Assembly (NCBI GenBank): GCA_949289575.1
Contig: CASEOG010000005.1
Span: forward strand, 124,001-188,000
DNA from: an uncultured Spirochaetales bacterium
GTDB taxonomy: Bacteria > Spirochaetota > Spirochaetia > JAFGXN01
Direction of reading: 5' to 3'
DNA length: 64,000 nucleotides
Below, piece after piece: positions 52,979 to 62,394 of the stretch. Made by a program: the position numbers and the translations under genes. Numbering within the stretch: position 1 is the stretch's first letter; each line of letters begins with the position of its first letter. The notes under the pieces were generated by a model. It did no database searches. It was given only the letters and a program-made list of their open reading frames with translations, and was not told where the DNA came from.

Positions 52979-53686
52979 ATGGAAAACGGAGGAGATCAAA
53001 CCCGGATGTGCCGCCATATCGCCATTATTATGGACGGTAACGGACGGTGGGCCAAAGAAAGGGGAAAAATTCGAAGCCTCGGACACAAAGAGGGCCTGAA
53101 ATCGACAAAGCGGTTGATTCAACATGCCTCCGACAGAGGATTGAAATTCATCACCCTTTACGCTTTTTCGACCGAAAACTGGAAACGGTCGGAAGAAGAA
53201 GTCTCCTATCTGATGAATCTGATTCATCTCCATTTAAGACAGGAAATGAAATTCTACAAAAAGAATCGCATCAGAGTGCGGTTTATCGGAGATCTTTCCC
53301 GTCTCAATCCTTCTTTACAGGAAGAAATGAAATCGGTCGAGCGGGACACAGCCGAATTTGACGGGCTGACGGTCCTGCTGGCCATCAACTACGGCGGCCG
53401 CGACGAACTGCGCCGCGCCGTTCAAAAAATGATTGATTCGGGGATTTCCCGTCCGGTAACCGAAGCTGATATCGAATCCTGTCTCGATACGGCCGGCATT
53501 CCCGATCCCGACCTGATTATCCGCACGGCGGGAGAACAGCGCCTGAGCAATTTTCTGATGTGGCAAAGTGCCTACAGCGAGTTCTGGTATTCGCCGAAGC
53601 TGTGGCCCGATTTCGGACCCGAGGATTTTGACGAAGCCGTTGACGCTTATTTCGGAAGAGAGAGACGATTCGGAGGTATCAAATGA
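52979..53686 (+). CDS. uppS: undecaprenyl-diphosphate synthase
   Basis: Adds isoprene units in cis to make the C55 carrier for cell-wall synthesis. HIAIIMDGNGRWAKERG (catalytic Asp), GHKEGLKSTKRLI, FSTENWKRSEEE, INYGGRDEL and DLIIRTAGEQRLSNFLMWQ are present. The ATG at 52979 gives 235 aa, but GGAGGAG lies 11 bases before the ATG at 53006, which would start MCRHIAIIMDG. Either is possible. It overlaps cdsA by 4 bp. Confidence 0.97.
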   Translation: MENGGDQTRMCRHIAIIMDGNGRWAKERGKIRSLGHKEGLKSTKRLIQHASDRGLKFITLYAFSTENWKRSEEEVSYLMNLIHLHLRQEMKFYKKNRIRVRFIGDLSRLNPSLQEEMKSVERDTAEFDGLTVLLAINYGGRDELRRAVQKMIDSGISRPVTEADIESCLDTAGIPDPDLIIRTAGEQRLSNFLMWQSAYSEFWYSPKLWPDFGPEDFDEAVDAYFGRERRFGGIK

Positions 53687-54552
53687 AAGAAATGACTTCG
53701 CGGATTCTGTTGGGAGTGATTGCCGTTCCGGCTCTGACAGCCGTTCTGCTCTTCCCTCTTCCTTTTAACATTGTTTTGAATCTAATCCTTTTTCTTTTTG
53801 CGGCACTCGGCACTCTCGAAACGGTGCGCCTGCTGAAAACCGCAGAGATTGCCCTTAACCGGGCGGCTGCTCTTGTTTGCGGGTTACTGCCGCCGGCCGG
53901 CGTCATCACCATTCTTTATTTACCGAATACAATGGCGGCTCTGACTGCCGGGGCCGTTTTAATTCTTTGGATACCGCTGCTGCTGGGACGGGAAGCCTTC
54001 TCGCGAACGCCGGAGATTTGGAACAAATCACTGACAAGAACTGCCGGATACGGATTTATACTGATGTATCCCGGTGCTCTTGCGGCGGCACTGACCGCTT
54101 TTCAGCTTCTGACACTCTTTTTTCCGGATACCAACATCGGTCTTGTCTATCTGATTTATCTGATTATGATTTTTACCAACGATACAATGGCCTATTTTAT
54201 CGGTATCGCTGTCGGCCGTTTCACCCCTCACCCGGCCCCGCTCAGCCCCAAAAAGAGTCTTGCCGGATTTCTGGGCGGCGGAATTTCGACCGTTGCCGTA
54301 TCGGCGGGCACCTATTATCTGTTTCCCGAACTGTTCGGCGAACAGATCGGATTTGCGCTTCTGGCAGGTCTGATTCTGGCCTTTGCCGGCATCGTCGGAG
54401 ATCTGATCGAATCGGCCTTCAAGCGGAGTGCCGGCGTCAAGGACAGCGGCACTCTGATGATGGGACGCGGCGGGGTTTTGGATTCTCTTGACTCCGTGCT
54501 TTACGGCGCTCCCTTCTTTCTTGTACTGTTGCTGGGGATTCATCTGAAATGA
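53683..54552 (+). CDS. cdsA: phosphatidate cytidylyltransferase
   Basis: A polytopic membrane enzyme that makes CDP-diacylglycerol. It has about eight hydrophobic segments. Its C-terminal signature SAFKRSAGVKDSGTLMMGRG followed by GVLDSLDSVLYG is exactly the family motif. ATGA overlap with uppS and a 4-bp overlap with dxr show tight coupling. 289 aa. Confidence 0.96.
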   Translation: MKEMTSRILLGVIAVPALTAVLLFPLPFNIVLNLILFLFAALGTLETVRLLKTAEIALNRAAALVCGLLPPAGVITILYLPNTMAALTAGAVLILWIPLLLGREAFSRTPEIWNKSLTRTAGYGFILMYPGALAAALTAFQLLTLFFPDTNIGLVYLIYLIMIFTNDTMAYFIGIAVGRFTPHPAPLSPKKSLAGFLGGGISTVAVSAGTYYLFPELFGEQIGFALLAGLILAFAGIVGDLIESAFKRSAGVKDSGTLMMGRGGVLDSLDSVLYGAPFFLVLLLGIHLK

Positions 54553-55643
54553 AAAAAAAAGTCATTGTTCTGGGCGCCACGGGAACAATCGGCCGCAATA
54601 CTCTTTCCGTGATTGACTCACATTCCGATGAGTTCACGACCGATATGATTACGGCGCACTCCCGCAAAGAGGAGCTGGCCGAACTGGCTGCCCAATACAA
54701 CGCCCGTACATTTACAACCGACACGGAAACCGTACTCCGGGAAATCCGCGAAAGCGATGCCGATATCGTCGTTAACGGCATTGCCGGCGCCGCGGGACTT
54801 TTACCCTCGTTCGAAACGGCACGCAGCGGCAAACGGCTGGCTCTGGCCAACAAAGAAAGCATCGTAATGGCCGGACCGCTTTTACTGGAGGAAGCCCGAC
54901 GGAACGGCTGTGAAATCATTCCGGTCGATTCCGAACATGCTGCCCTGTTTGAACTGCAGAAACTGGTTCCGCCCGAACAGATTGCCGAAATCGTGATTAC
55001 CGCCTCCGGCGGAGCCTTCCGCGATCTTCCCTTCGAAGAACTGGAAAACGTCACTCCCGAACAGGCACTCAATCATCCGACATGGAAAATGGGACCGAAA
55101 ATCACGGTCGATTCGGCAACAATGGCCAACAAAGGACTCGAAGTCATCGAAGCGGTTTATCTCTTTCACCGTTCACCCGACCTGATTCGGGTTCTGATTC
55201 ACCCTCAGAGCCGTGTTCATGCCCTCATTCGCACGACCGAAGGATCTTTTTTCTCGCAAATTTCGGCGCCCGACATGCGCATTCCGATTCAGAATGCGCT
55301 CACCTATCCGGGAAAAAGCTTCGGCAGCTGTCCCGATACCGATTTGACTGTTGCCGATTTGTCGTTCCGCAAACCCGATTTACGCAAGTATCCGATGCTG
55401 CCGCTCGCTTACAGAGCCGCGGCAGAGGGGCTTTCCGCAACAATTACCTATAACGCCGTCAATGAAATCGCTGTCGATGCCTTTTTCCGGCGGCAGCTCT
55501 CCTTTTTCGGAATTGCCCGTCTGACGGAAGCGGTTCTCGACCTGCCGCTGCCGGCAACACCTCAAACACTGACGGAGGTCACTGCCGTCGATGCCGCCGC
55601 CCGTTCCGCCGCACGTCGCCTCCTGGAAAACGGATTTTCATAA
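54549..55643 (+). CDS. dxr: 1-deoxy-D-xylulose 5-phosphate reductoisomerase
   Basis: The second step of the MEP pathway to isoprenoids, the source of the UppS substrate. The NADPH motif is VIVLGATGTIGRNTLSVID. LALANKESIVMAG, TASGGAFRDLP and NHPTWKMGPKITVDSATM are the metal- and substrate-binding stretches. 364 aa, slightly short at the C-terminus compared with the usual 380-400. It is the last visible gene of the core operon; no rseP follows. Confidence 0.97.
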   Translation: MKKKVIVLGATGTIGRNTLSVIDSHSDEFTTDMITAHSRKEELAELAAQYNARTFTTDTETVLREIRESDADIVVNGIAGAAGLLPSFETARSGKRLALANKESIVMAGPLLLEEARRNGCEIIPVDSEHAALFELQKLVPPEQIAEIVITASGGAFRDLPFEELENVTPEQALNHPTWKMGPKITVDSATMANKGLEVIEAVYLFHRSPDLIRVLIHPQSRVHALIRTTEGSFFSQISAPDMRIPIQNALTYPGKSFGSCPDTDLTVADLSFRKPDLRKYPMLPLAYRAAAEGLSATITYNAVNEIAVDAFFRRQLSFFGIARLTEAVLDLPLPATPQTLTEVTAVDAAARSAARRLLENGFS

Positions 55644-55668
55644 ATTCCCGACCGCTCCGGACGCCGTT

Positions 55669-56139
55669 TCAGAGATTCGCCTTACATGACCATTCGGAGA
55701 CTTCGAGGACAAGAACCGTGACAGCCCGAAGCTGCTTTTCCGAAAAAACGGGAACAAAATCCGGTGCATAATGAGCCATCAGCGCGGTCAGACCGGCCGT
55801 TTTTTCTTCGACTGTCGCCGCAATCCGAACGGTTCCCCGTCCCATGACAGAAGCATAGCGGAAAGAAAAAGCGCAGGCATTTTCCCCTCTCACAAGCTCG
55901 TGCAGAGAGTCGGCCTCAAAGGTAACGACACTGTTTTGACGAATCAGATCCAGTTTTTTCCCTTCTCCGGCACAGTGGAAATAGAGGGTTAAAGCTCCGC
56001 TGTCGACGCTCAGACCGAAATTGAGCGGAACAATATATGAATAGCCGTCATCGACAAGCCCGAGGCGGCAGCAGTCGCACCGTTCCAGAATGGCGGTCAT
56101 TGTTTCGAACCCGGTGATTTCTCTCTCTTTACGTCTCAT
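55669..56139 (-). CDS. NimA-like/pyridoxamine 5'-phosphate oxidase-family flavoprotein
   Basis: The 156-aa protein begins MRRKEREITGFETMTAILER and has CDCCRLGLVDDGYSYIVPLN, LYFHCAGEGKKLDLIRQ and VVTFEAD, the usual pattern of the split-barrel FMN-binding family that includes nitroimidazole reductases. GRGTVRIAATVEEK follows. The function is probably a reductase of unknown substrate. It is the last gene of the ceramidase-metH operon, 9 bp after metH, perhaps only by chance. Confidence 0.85.
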   Translation of the reverse strand: MRRKEREITGFETMTAILERCDCCRLGLVDDGYSYIVPLNFGLSVDSGALTLYFHCAGEGKKLDLIRQNSVVTFEADSLHELVRGENACAFSFRYASVMGRGTVRIAATVEEKTAGLTALMAHYAPDFVPVFSEKQLRAVTVLVLEVSEWSCKANL

Positions 56140-56148
56140 GGCAAAACC

Positions 56149-58557
56149 TCAATAATAACAGACATCGGGCGATAACGGCATCAGCGCCGAAACCGAAAAT
56201 TCGGGGATCATCATATAAGAATCGGAAAGCGTCACTCCGATTTGCTCGGGACGCAGCAACGAAAAAAGCGGTTTTTGAAGCGTCAGATCGGGACAGGCGG
56301 GATAACCGAAACTGAAGCGGATACGCCGGCGGTCGCCGCAACCGGTTTCGGCATAAATCCGGCAGTGAATCTCTTCGACTGCCGCTTCGACTGTTTCCGC
56401 CAGCAGTCCGTAAAGATAAAACGAATCGGTCAAACGGCCGGCTTCGCGCAATCCGGCCAGTTCGCAGTCCCAGCCGTCGCCGAGCGTCACCACAGCCGCC
56501 GGCAAAATGTCGCCTCCCTCGTCCACGGTATTGAAAAAGTCGCTCAACGCATACTGCCGCTGCCCCGTCCGCGGAAACCGGAAAACGCACGTCGCCTCTC
56601 CTTCGACAAGCAAACGGTCTCCGTCGGCCTCACACGGAAAATAACCGTAAACGGCGCGCGCAACGAGACGTTGCGCGTAGTGTTGCCGAAGCCGGCGGTA
56701 AACCGCCTCCGCTTCCTCCGGCGCTTTACCGAGTTTCCAGCGCGAATCGAACAGCGCACGGCGGGCCAGCCGCTGTTCAAGCGTATGAAAATCAAAAGCC
56801 GCTGTCCGGACACCGACAAACGGCACAGCAGCTTTCGGGTGCGCCCGGAAAGACCGCCGCAACTCCCGCGGTGCGCTGCCTTCACCGCTGTCGGCAGCGG
56901 GCGCTCCCGGTCCGGCGGGCGCCACCGTTTCCGCCGCCGGCGCCGCCTCCGATGCGCAAACGGCAGCGGCTGTGCGCGGCAGAAAGCCGTTTTCGCGCCA
57001 TTCCATCGCCGCCCGCAGCGTCGCAAACGCATCATCGCAGTATAAAACCGTTCCGCCGTACAACGGCGCACACTCTTCCTTCACAAACGACTCCGAAAGA
57101 GCGGCACCGCCGAGCAGAACCGGCTGACGCATCCCCGCCTCTTCGAACAGACGCAGATTCTCCTTCATAATCAGCGCCGATTTCACCAAAAGACCGCTCA
57201 GTCCGATTAAATCGGCCCCGCACTCTTTCGCGGCACTCATGATTCGCACAACATCGGCCTTCACACCGATGTCGCGCACCTCGAATCCGTTGTTTTCGAG
57301 AATCATGCCGACCAGATTCTTGCCGATATCGTGAACATCACCGGCCACGGTTGCCAGCAAAACCGTCACCGGTTTTCGGGAAGCGGCGGCAGAGGCTGTC
57401 AAATGCGGTTTCAAAAGGTCGACGCCGCAACGCAGTGTTTCGGCCGACTGAAGAACAAACGGCAAAAGCATTTCTCCCTGACCGAACCGTTCACCGACCT
57501 CCTTCATCGCTCCGATCAGATGATGATTCAGCACCTCTTCCGCAGAGAAACGGGTCAGCACCTCCGGCAGTACCTCTTCGAGAGAGGCCTTGTCCCCGTC
57601 AATCACCGCGCGCCGCAGACGTTCTTCGGGAGAAAGTCCGGCAACCGCAGCCGAATCATCGTTCTGTTCCGCCGATACGAAGAGATCGGTGAAAAGCGCC
57701 AGTGCATCGGGTCGTCGGTTTTCAATCAGATCGAGAGCTGCCCGGCGAACCGGTTCTTCGATAGCGGCCAAAGGCATCACTTTCGACGGATCGATGATAG
57801 CGGCACCGAGACCGCGGGAAACCGCCTCCGCCAGAAAAACCGAATTGAGCACCCGGCGTGCCCGGGGCGGCAGTCCGAAACTGACATTGCTGACACCGAG
57901 AACCGTATGCGCCTTCGGAAACCGGTCCCGAATCAGAGCAACGGCCGCCAACGTTTCGCGGGCACTTTCCGCATAGGAGCTGTCCCCCGATGCCAGCGTA
58001 AAAGTCAGCGGATCGAAAAAAAGGTCCTCTTCCCGCAATCCGCACTCAAACGCGGCGGCGGCTATCCGTTCCGCAACGGCCAGCTTGCGGGCGGCAGTCA
58101 GTGCCATTCCCTCTTCGTCGATTGTTAAACCGACAACGGCCGCCCCGTAGCGGCGCACCAGGCGGCAGACCGCCTTTAAAGGAGCTTCACCTTTTTCGAG
58201 ATTGACCGAATTGACAATCGGCCGGCCGGGATAATTTTTGAGAGCCTCTTCGATTACATCTGGTTGGGTCGAATCGATCATCAGCGGAGCGGAGAGACGA
58301 AGAGCCGCCTGCTTCAGGAGACGCACCATATCTTCCTTTTCGTTGCGGCCGGCATAAGCCACCGACAAATCGAGAATATCGGCACCGCCCCGTTCCTGCG
58401 CCTTTAAAATCGACAGACACCCTTCGTCATCGCCGGCAAGCAGAAATTCGCGGAATTTTTTCGACCCGGTTGTATTGGCCCGCTCGCCGATAAGCAGCGG
58501 CGGAATTTCTTTGTCGAGTGCGACAGCCTGATAGAGAGACGACAGTGCGGGTTTCAC
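56149..58557 (-). CDS. metH: methionine synthase, folate-, B12- and activation-domain protein
   Basis: It lacks the homocysteine-binding domain, which is encoded separately upstream. Residues 1-280 are the pterin-binding domain (IGERANTTGSKKFREFLLAG, LMIDSTQPDVIEEAL, DPLTFTLASGDSSYAESARE). The B12 cap is at about 320-400 and the B12-binding domain at 400-520 (LLATVAGDVHDIGKNLVGMI, with the cobalt-ligand His). Residues 600-802 form the activation domain (RIRFSFGYPACPDL, RPEQIGVTLSDSYMMIPEFS). The linker between them is Ala/Pro-rich. It starts in a 4-bp overlap with the homocysteine part, so both subunits are made together. Confidence 0.93.
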   Translation of the reverse strand: MKPALSSLYQAVALDKEIPPLLIGERANTTGSKKFREFLLAGDDEGCLSILKAQERGGADILDLSVAYAGRNEKEDMVRLLKQAALRLSAPLMIDSTQPDVIEEALKNYPGRPIVNSVNLEKGEAPLKAVCRLVRRYGAAVVGLTIDEEGMALTAARKLAVAERIAAAAFECGLREEDLFFDPLTFTLASGDSSYAESARETLAAVALIRDRFPKAHTVLGVSNVSFGLPPRARRVLNSVFLAEAVSRGLGAAIIDPSKVMPLAAIEEPVRRAALDLIENRRPDALALFTDLFVSAEQNDDSAAVAGLSPEERLRRAVIDGDKASLEEVLPEVLTRFSAEEVLNHHLIGAMKEVGERFGQGEMLLPFVLQSAETLRCGVDLLKPHLTASAAASRKPVTVLLATVAGDVHDIGKNLVGMILENNGFEVRDIGVKADVVRIMSAAKECGADLIGLSGLLVKSALIMKENLRLFEEAGMRQPVLLGGAALSESFVKEECAPLYGGTVLYCDDAFATLRAAMEWRENGFLPRTAAAVCASEAAPAAETVAPAGPGAPAADSGEGSAPRELRRSFRAHPKAAVPFVGVRTAAFDFHTLEQRLARRALFDSRWKLGKAPEEAEAVYRRLRQHYAQRLVARAVYGYFPCEADGDRLLVEGEATCVFRFPRTGQRQYALSDFFNTVDEGGDILPAAVVTLGDGWDCELAGLREAGRLTDSFYLYGLLAETVEAAVEEIHCRIYAETGCGDRRRIRFSFGYPACPDLTLQKPLFSLLRPEQIGVTLSDSYMMIPEFSVSALMPLSPDVCYY

Positions 58558-59444
58558 GGTAACAGCCCCCTTTTGCGGAAGGCGGCTGTCAGGGCGGCGA
58601 TATGTTCCGGTTTCGTTCCGCAGCAGCCGCCGGCAACCGTGATGCCGTAGCGGTCAACCAAAACTGCCATCCGATCCGCAAATTCGGCAGGCGACAGCGG
58701 ATAGAAGGCCTTTCCGTCTCTGATTTCGGGTAATCCCTGATTCGGCATACAGCTGACGGGAAACGGCGATTCCTCTGCCAGAATCCGAAGCGGCTCTTCC
58801 ATTTTGTCGGGTCCCGTCGCACAGTTAAGCCCCAACGAAAAAAGCCGATACGGTTCGAGAGTCGCTGTCACCGCGCCGACGGAAGAGCCGGTCAGCAGGG
58901 CGCCGTTCTCTTCAACCGTTACGGAAACCATCACCGGAATCCGCCGCCCGAAACGCTCTTCGCATTCGGCAATCACGGCGAGAATCACTTTTATCTGCAG
59001 CAAATCCTGACAGGTTTCAATCAGCAGAAAATCGGGCTGCGCCTCGAACAGAGCCGTTAATTGCCGTCGGTAAGCCGCGGCCGACTCGTCAACGGAAATA
59101 TGGCCCAAAGAAGGCAGTTTGGAACCGGGTCCGACGGATGCGGCGACCCGTGCCCCCGGAAAAGAAGCGGCCGCTTCCCGCGCCAAACGGACACCGGCCG
59201 CGTTGATGTCTTCCGTCAGATCTTCCAGACCGTACTCCGAAAGAACTGTCGGATTGGCCCCGAACGTATTGGTCTCGATTACATTCGATCCCGCTTTCAG
59301 GAACGCCCGATGAACGGCGGCAACCGCATCGGGTGCGACCACATTCAGATATTCGTTACAACTCCACCGCGGATCGGTTGCATCCCGGGGAACATCCTGC
59401 AGCATGGTTCCCATGCCGCCGTCAAAAATCAGTTCGACACTCAT
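58554..59444 (-). CDS. methionine synthase, homocysteine-binding subunit
   Basis: The 296-aa protein is a homocysteine S-methyltransferase domain. It has FDGGMGTMLQDVPRDATDPR, NVIETNTFGANPTVLSEYGL, TCQDLLQIKV, LGLNCATGPDKMEEPL and VAGGCCGTKPEHIAALTAAF. The zinc ligands are the Cys of LNCATG and the CC pair. In most bacteria this domain is the N-terminus of a single MetH. Here it is a separate gene, overlapping the B12 subunit gene by 4 bp and preceded by a 4-bp overlap with the ceramidase gene. Confidence 0.92.
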   Translation of the reverse strand: MSVELIFDGGMGTMLQDVPRDATDPRWSCNEYLNVVAPDAVAAVHRAFLKAGSNVIETNTFGANPTVLSEYGLEDLTEDINAAGVRLAREAAASFPGARVAASVGPGSKLPSLGHISVDESAAAYRRQLTALFEAQPDFLLIETCQDLLQIKVILAVIAECEERFGRRIPVMVSVTVEENGALLTGSSVGAVTATLEPYRLFSLGLNCATGPDKMEEPLRILAEESPFPVSCMPNQGLPEIRDGKAFYPLSPAEFADRMAVLVDRYGITVAGGCCGTKPEHIAALTAAFRKRGLLP

Positions 59445-62191
59445 TCATCCTCATCGGGGAAAACCGTTTCGTAATAATTGTCGATTTCCAAAATTTTTCC
59501 CTTTTCAACATACACTTTCTTCGGCGTTTCGGGAAGAGGTCTGTCGTAAAAAGCAATCTCGGCAATTGCGGGGATTGTGTTGTCAATGCGGTTGGTCGTT
59601 TCGACAATCAGCGAAACCGACGAAATCTCTTTTTTCGGAAAGCTGATTTCCGTTGCTTCTCCGACAGGGCTCAGATTCCGCAACGGATAAGCCGTTCCGT
59701 CGTCGAACAGAATCTTTCCTTTCAGAATCGAACTGTTAAAATCGCTTTTCAGACGAATCAGAAAAGCCGTTGCCGTCACAGGCTCCCCGCTTTCCCATAC
59801 CGTCACCGCATTTTTGCTGTCCGGTCTGACACCTTCCAGCATCGGAAATTCGGTAAGGCTCAAAACCGCTTTCTCGCCGGAAGCCGTCACCTCGAATTCG
59901 GGACTGAACGCGTAGACCGGCCGGACGGTTCCTTTCTTTTCGCGGACGGCACACTGTACCGTATACCGGTAAAGACCCGGAACCGCCGAAGACGGAATTT
60001 TCCAAACCGTATCGATAATCATTCCCGTCGCGGCTTTGCGTCCGCTGAACCAGGTGTCCAAACCGGAATCATCGGTCACCGTCACCCATTTTTCGATTTC
60101 CGGTAAATATCTCTGTACATAAAAATAACTGCGGTTCAGCATTTCGGGACGGTTTAAACCCGAAACCCGGAACGACAATTCCAAATCGGTTCCCGCCTTC
60201 ACCATTCCGGGCATTTTTCCTTTCAGCTGACCGAAACAGGTTCCGGCCGGGACATAGGAAACCTCATCGTCGACTTTCTTTCTCAAAATATCATCCGGGC
60301 AGACTTGTGTCGGCGCATCTTTAATCCACTCCGGATCTCCCGCCTGTCTGCCGCTGGTTTCGTTTTGAATCAGTGTGACCAGTCGGGCCGTTTCCTGCAT
60401 CACCGCCGACTGCTGATTGATTCCGAACAGGGTAAACCCGCCTTCGTAATGCTGTTTTTCGTACTCCTCGGGAGTCGTCATATAACTGGCATACGCATTG
60501 GTATTTCCGTTGTAGACAACCGCCTGATACGGCATACCGGCTTCGTCCAAAACCGCTTCCAGATTGCGGCGAATCCGTCGTCCGCTGACGGTTGTTGTTT
60601 CAAACGGTGCGGCCGCCAAATAAAAACCGCCGATTTTGTACAACTGAACAGGCAGAACCTGCGGAACCCAGTCCGGATTGGCCCGGGACGGAACCATCAG
60701 AATGCGTTTCGGTTTCTGCAACTCGCTCAACTCATCGGTCACGTATAAAATCCGACCGAAATCGTATGCTGTATCGGTATCTTTTAACGGCTTTAAGAGC
60801 CCCTGTGCAAAACGAATCAGACAGGAAGGAGGCGTATCGATTGTCATCCCCTCCTCCAAAGGCAACCCGGTCTGATGAACTTCCGACCCGATTCCGGCCG
60901 CATAGCCGACCGCCGCCGGAGCCGTTCGCGTTGCATAGGTTTCCGGATGATACTGATAGATCTCATCGATATCGACATGTGCAAAATTAATGTAATTGAC
61001 TGCCGCACCGACACCGTCATTTTGAACTACGGTTCCCTCTTCGGCATAAAGCTCGAGCGTACGGGCAGCCAGAAGCGAAGCCGTCAGCATCACATTGGTA
61101 TACTCTTCTTCGGTACTGTATCCGAAAAGATTTTTTTTGTAGCAGACACGAATTTCGCCGACATCCCCGAGATTGGTTTGCGGCTGGGCGCAGACAAAAT
61201 CGTCGGGACTTTCGTTACGGCTGTTCATAAAATTTTCGACCATCAGCGAAGCACGTCCTTTTGTATCTCCGGATATCAGATGATTGGAGGCGCTGATGCC
61301 GCACGGATGAACTCCGAACCAGGCGATACAACCGATATCGCGCCCGTCATCGGCAGCCGTCAGCTTTAAAAGCGTCATTTCCTTATCCGTGTAGGCTGCC
61401 TTAAACTTCTCGGCAAACTGTCCGTAATCATCCATTTTTTCCCATTCCGCCAATGTCAGATCGGAACGCAAATCGGAACGGTTATTCAGATGAGCTCCCA
61501 TCGAACGGTTGTGCGAAACGTTATAAGATCCGGCCAGATCTCCTCTGACAAACGATACAACGGCACTCTCCCGGTTGGCGTAAGCCAAAACAATCGAATG
61601 GACAATTCCTTCGACAAAGGTGTCGAAAACACGATGGTTACGTCCGCCTGCCGAAATATTGTACATTGTGTGATCGTCGAATCCGGCAAATCCGGCATGA
61701 GTATGGGTAGCCGCAATCATCACATTGGCCTGATTAAAAAGGGAAACACCGTTTTTCCCTTTAAATACGACCGTCCGTCCGTCGTTAAGCCGGTAACTGC
61801 CCCGCTGCAGAACGGCAATCACCGCCTCCCGAACCGCCAGCGACACCGACCAGTTATCGACGGAAACATAAACCAGCCCGTTTCCGGTTTTCGGATCTTC
61901 GAAATAAAAGGCACGGGAATAGAGACGATCGAGAACCCCTTTTGTCGTCTGCTTCGCAACGGCATAACCGCCCATCGTCTGTCCCCATAAATCACCGGTA
62001 ATATCATATTTACCGGCTCCCGCCGTGAACAAATCCTGCGTAATCAGCGTCTGTCGGCCGGATGCTTCCGTATTGATTTTAAACGTATCGTCGCCGGTGT
62101 AAAATCCTTCCCGAGCCGCCGCAGTCGAACATCCCGAAAATATCAGCAATACCGCCAGGCCGCAAATCATCGATTTCCATTTTAAATTCAT
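59441..62191 (-). CDS. neutral ceramidase-family lipoprotein
   Basis: The signal with lipobox SGC (MNLKWKSMICGLAVLLIFSGC) makes it lipid-anchored. The following sequence is that of neutral/alkaline ceramidases: AGAGKYDITGDLWGQTMGGY, then MIAATHTHAGFAGFDDHTMY (zinc His), FGVHPCGISASNHLISGDTK, AQPQTNLGDVG and NTNAYASYMTTPEEYEKQHY with EGGFTLFG. The length of 916 aa exceeds the usual 650-760; the extra part after about residue 690 is a beta-rich C-terminus. It would cleave host or dietary ceramides, releasing sphingosine and fatty acid. It heads the operon with metH. Confidence 0.9.
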   Translation of the reverse strand: MNLKWKSMICGLAVLLIFSGCSTAAAREGFYTGDDTFKINTEASGRQTLITQDLFTAGAGKYDITGDLWGQTMGGYAVAKQTTKGVLDRLYSRAFYFEDPKTGNGLVYVSVDNWSVSLAVREAVIAVLQRGSYRLNDGRTVVFKGKNGVSLFNQANVMIAATHTHAGFAGFDDHTMYNISAGGRNHRVFDTFVEGIVHSIVLAYANRESAVVSFVRGDLAGSYNVSHNRSMGAHLNNRSDLRSDLTLAEWEKMDDYGQFAEKFKAAYTDKEMTLLKLTAADDGRDIGCIAWFGVHPCGISASNHLISGDTKGRASLMVENFMNSRNESPDDFVCAQPQTNLGDVGEIRVCYKKNLFGYSTEEEYTNVMLTASLLAARTLELYAEEGTVVQNDGVGAAVNYINFAHVDIDEIYQYHPETYATRTAPAAVGYAAGIGSEVHQTGLPLEEGMTIDTPPSCLIRFAQGLLKPLKDTDTAYDFGRILYVTDELSELQKPKRILMVPSRANPDWVPQVLPVQLYKIGGFYLAAAPFETTTVSGRRIRRNLEAVLDEAGMPYQAVVYNGNTNAYASYMTTPEEYEKQHYEGGFTLFGINQQSAVMQETARLVTLIQNETSGRQAGDPEWIKDAPTQVCPDDILRKKVDDEVSYVPAGTCFGQLKGKMPGMVKAGTDLELSFRVSGLNRPEMLNRSYFYVQRYLPEIEKWVTVTDDSGLDTWFSGRKAATGMIIDTVWKIPSSAVPGLYRYTVQCAVREKKGTVRPVYAFSPEFEVTASGEKAVLSLTEFPMLEGVRPDSKNAVTVWESGEPVTATAFLIRLKSDFNSSILKGKILFDDGTAYPLRNLSPVGEATEISFPKKEISSVSLIVETTNRIDNTIPAIAEIAFYDRPLPETPKKVYVEKGKILEIDNYYETVFPDEDE

Positions 62192-62220
62192 GATACAATT
62201 CTCCCTGATACAACTGTCTT

Positions 62221-62249
62221 ATTATAAACCCGAATGAACGAAAAAGCAA
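62221..62249 (-). promoter_or_regulatory. promoter of the ceramidase-metH operon
   Basis: Minus strand: -35 TTGCTT, 17-bp spacer, -10 TATAAT. The ATG lies about 30 bases downstream with AGGGAGAA as ribosome site. No B12 or SAM riboswitch can be placed in so short a leader. Confidence 0.75.
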
Positions 62250-62394
62250 AAAAAAATTAATGTTATTTTACTCACTTAAAATGAGTGAACACTCTTTTAA
62301 AATAGATTATATAAGCCCGAAATCAACCGAATCGGGCAAAAAAAACAGGAACAGAAATTGCACTTGTGTCGGACGGGAGGGAAGGAGATTCGGA

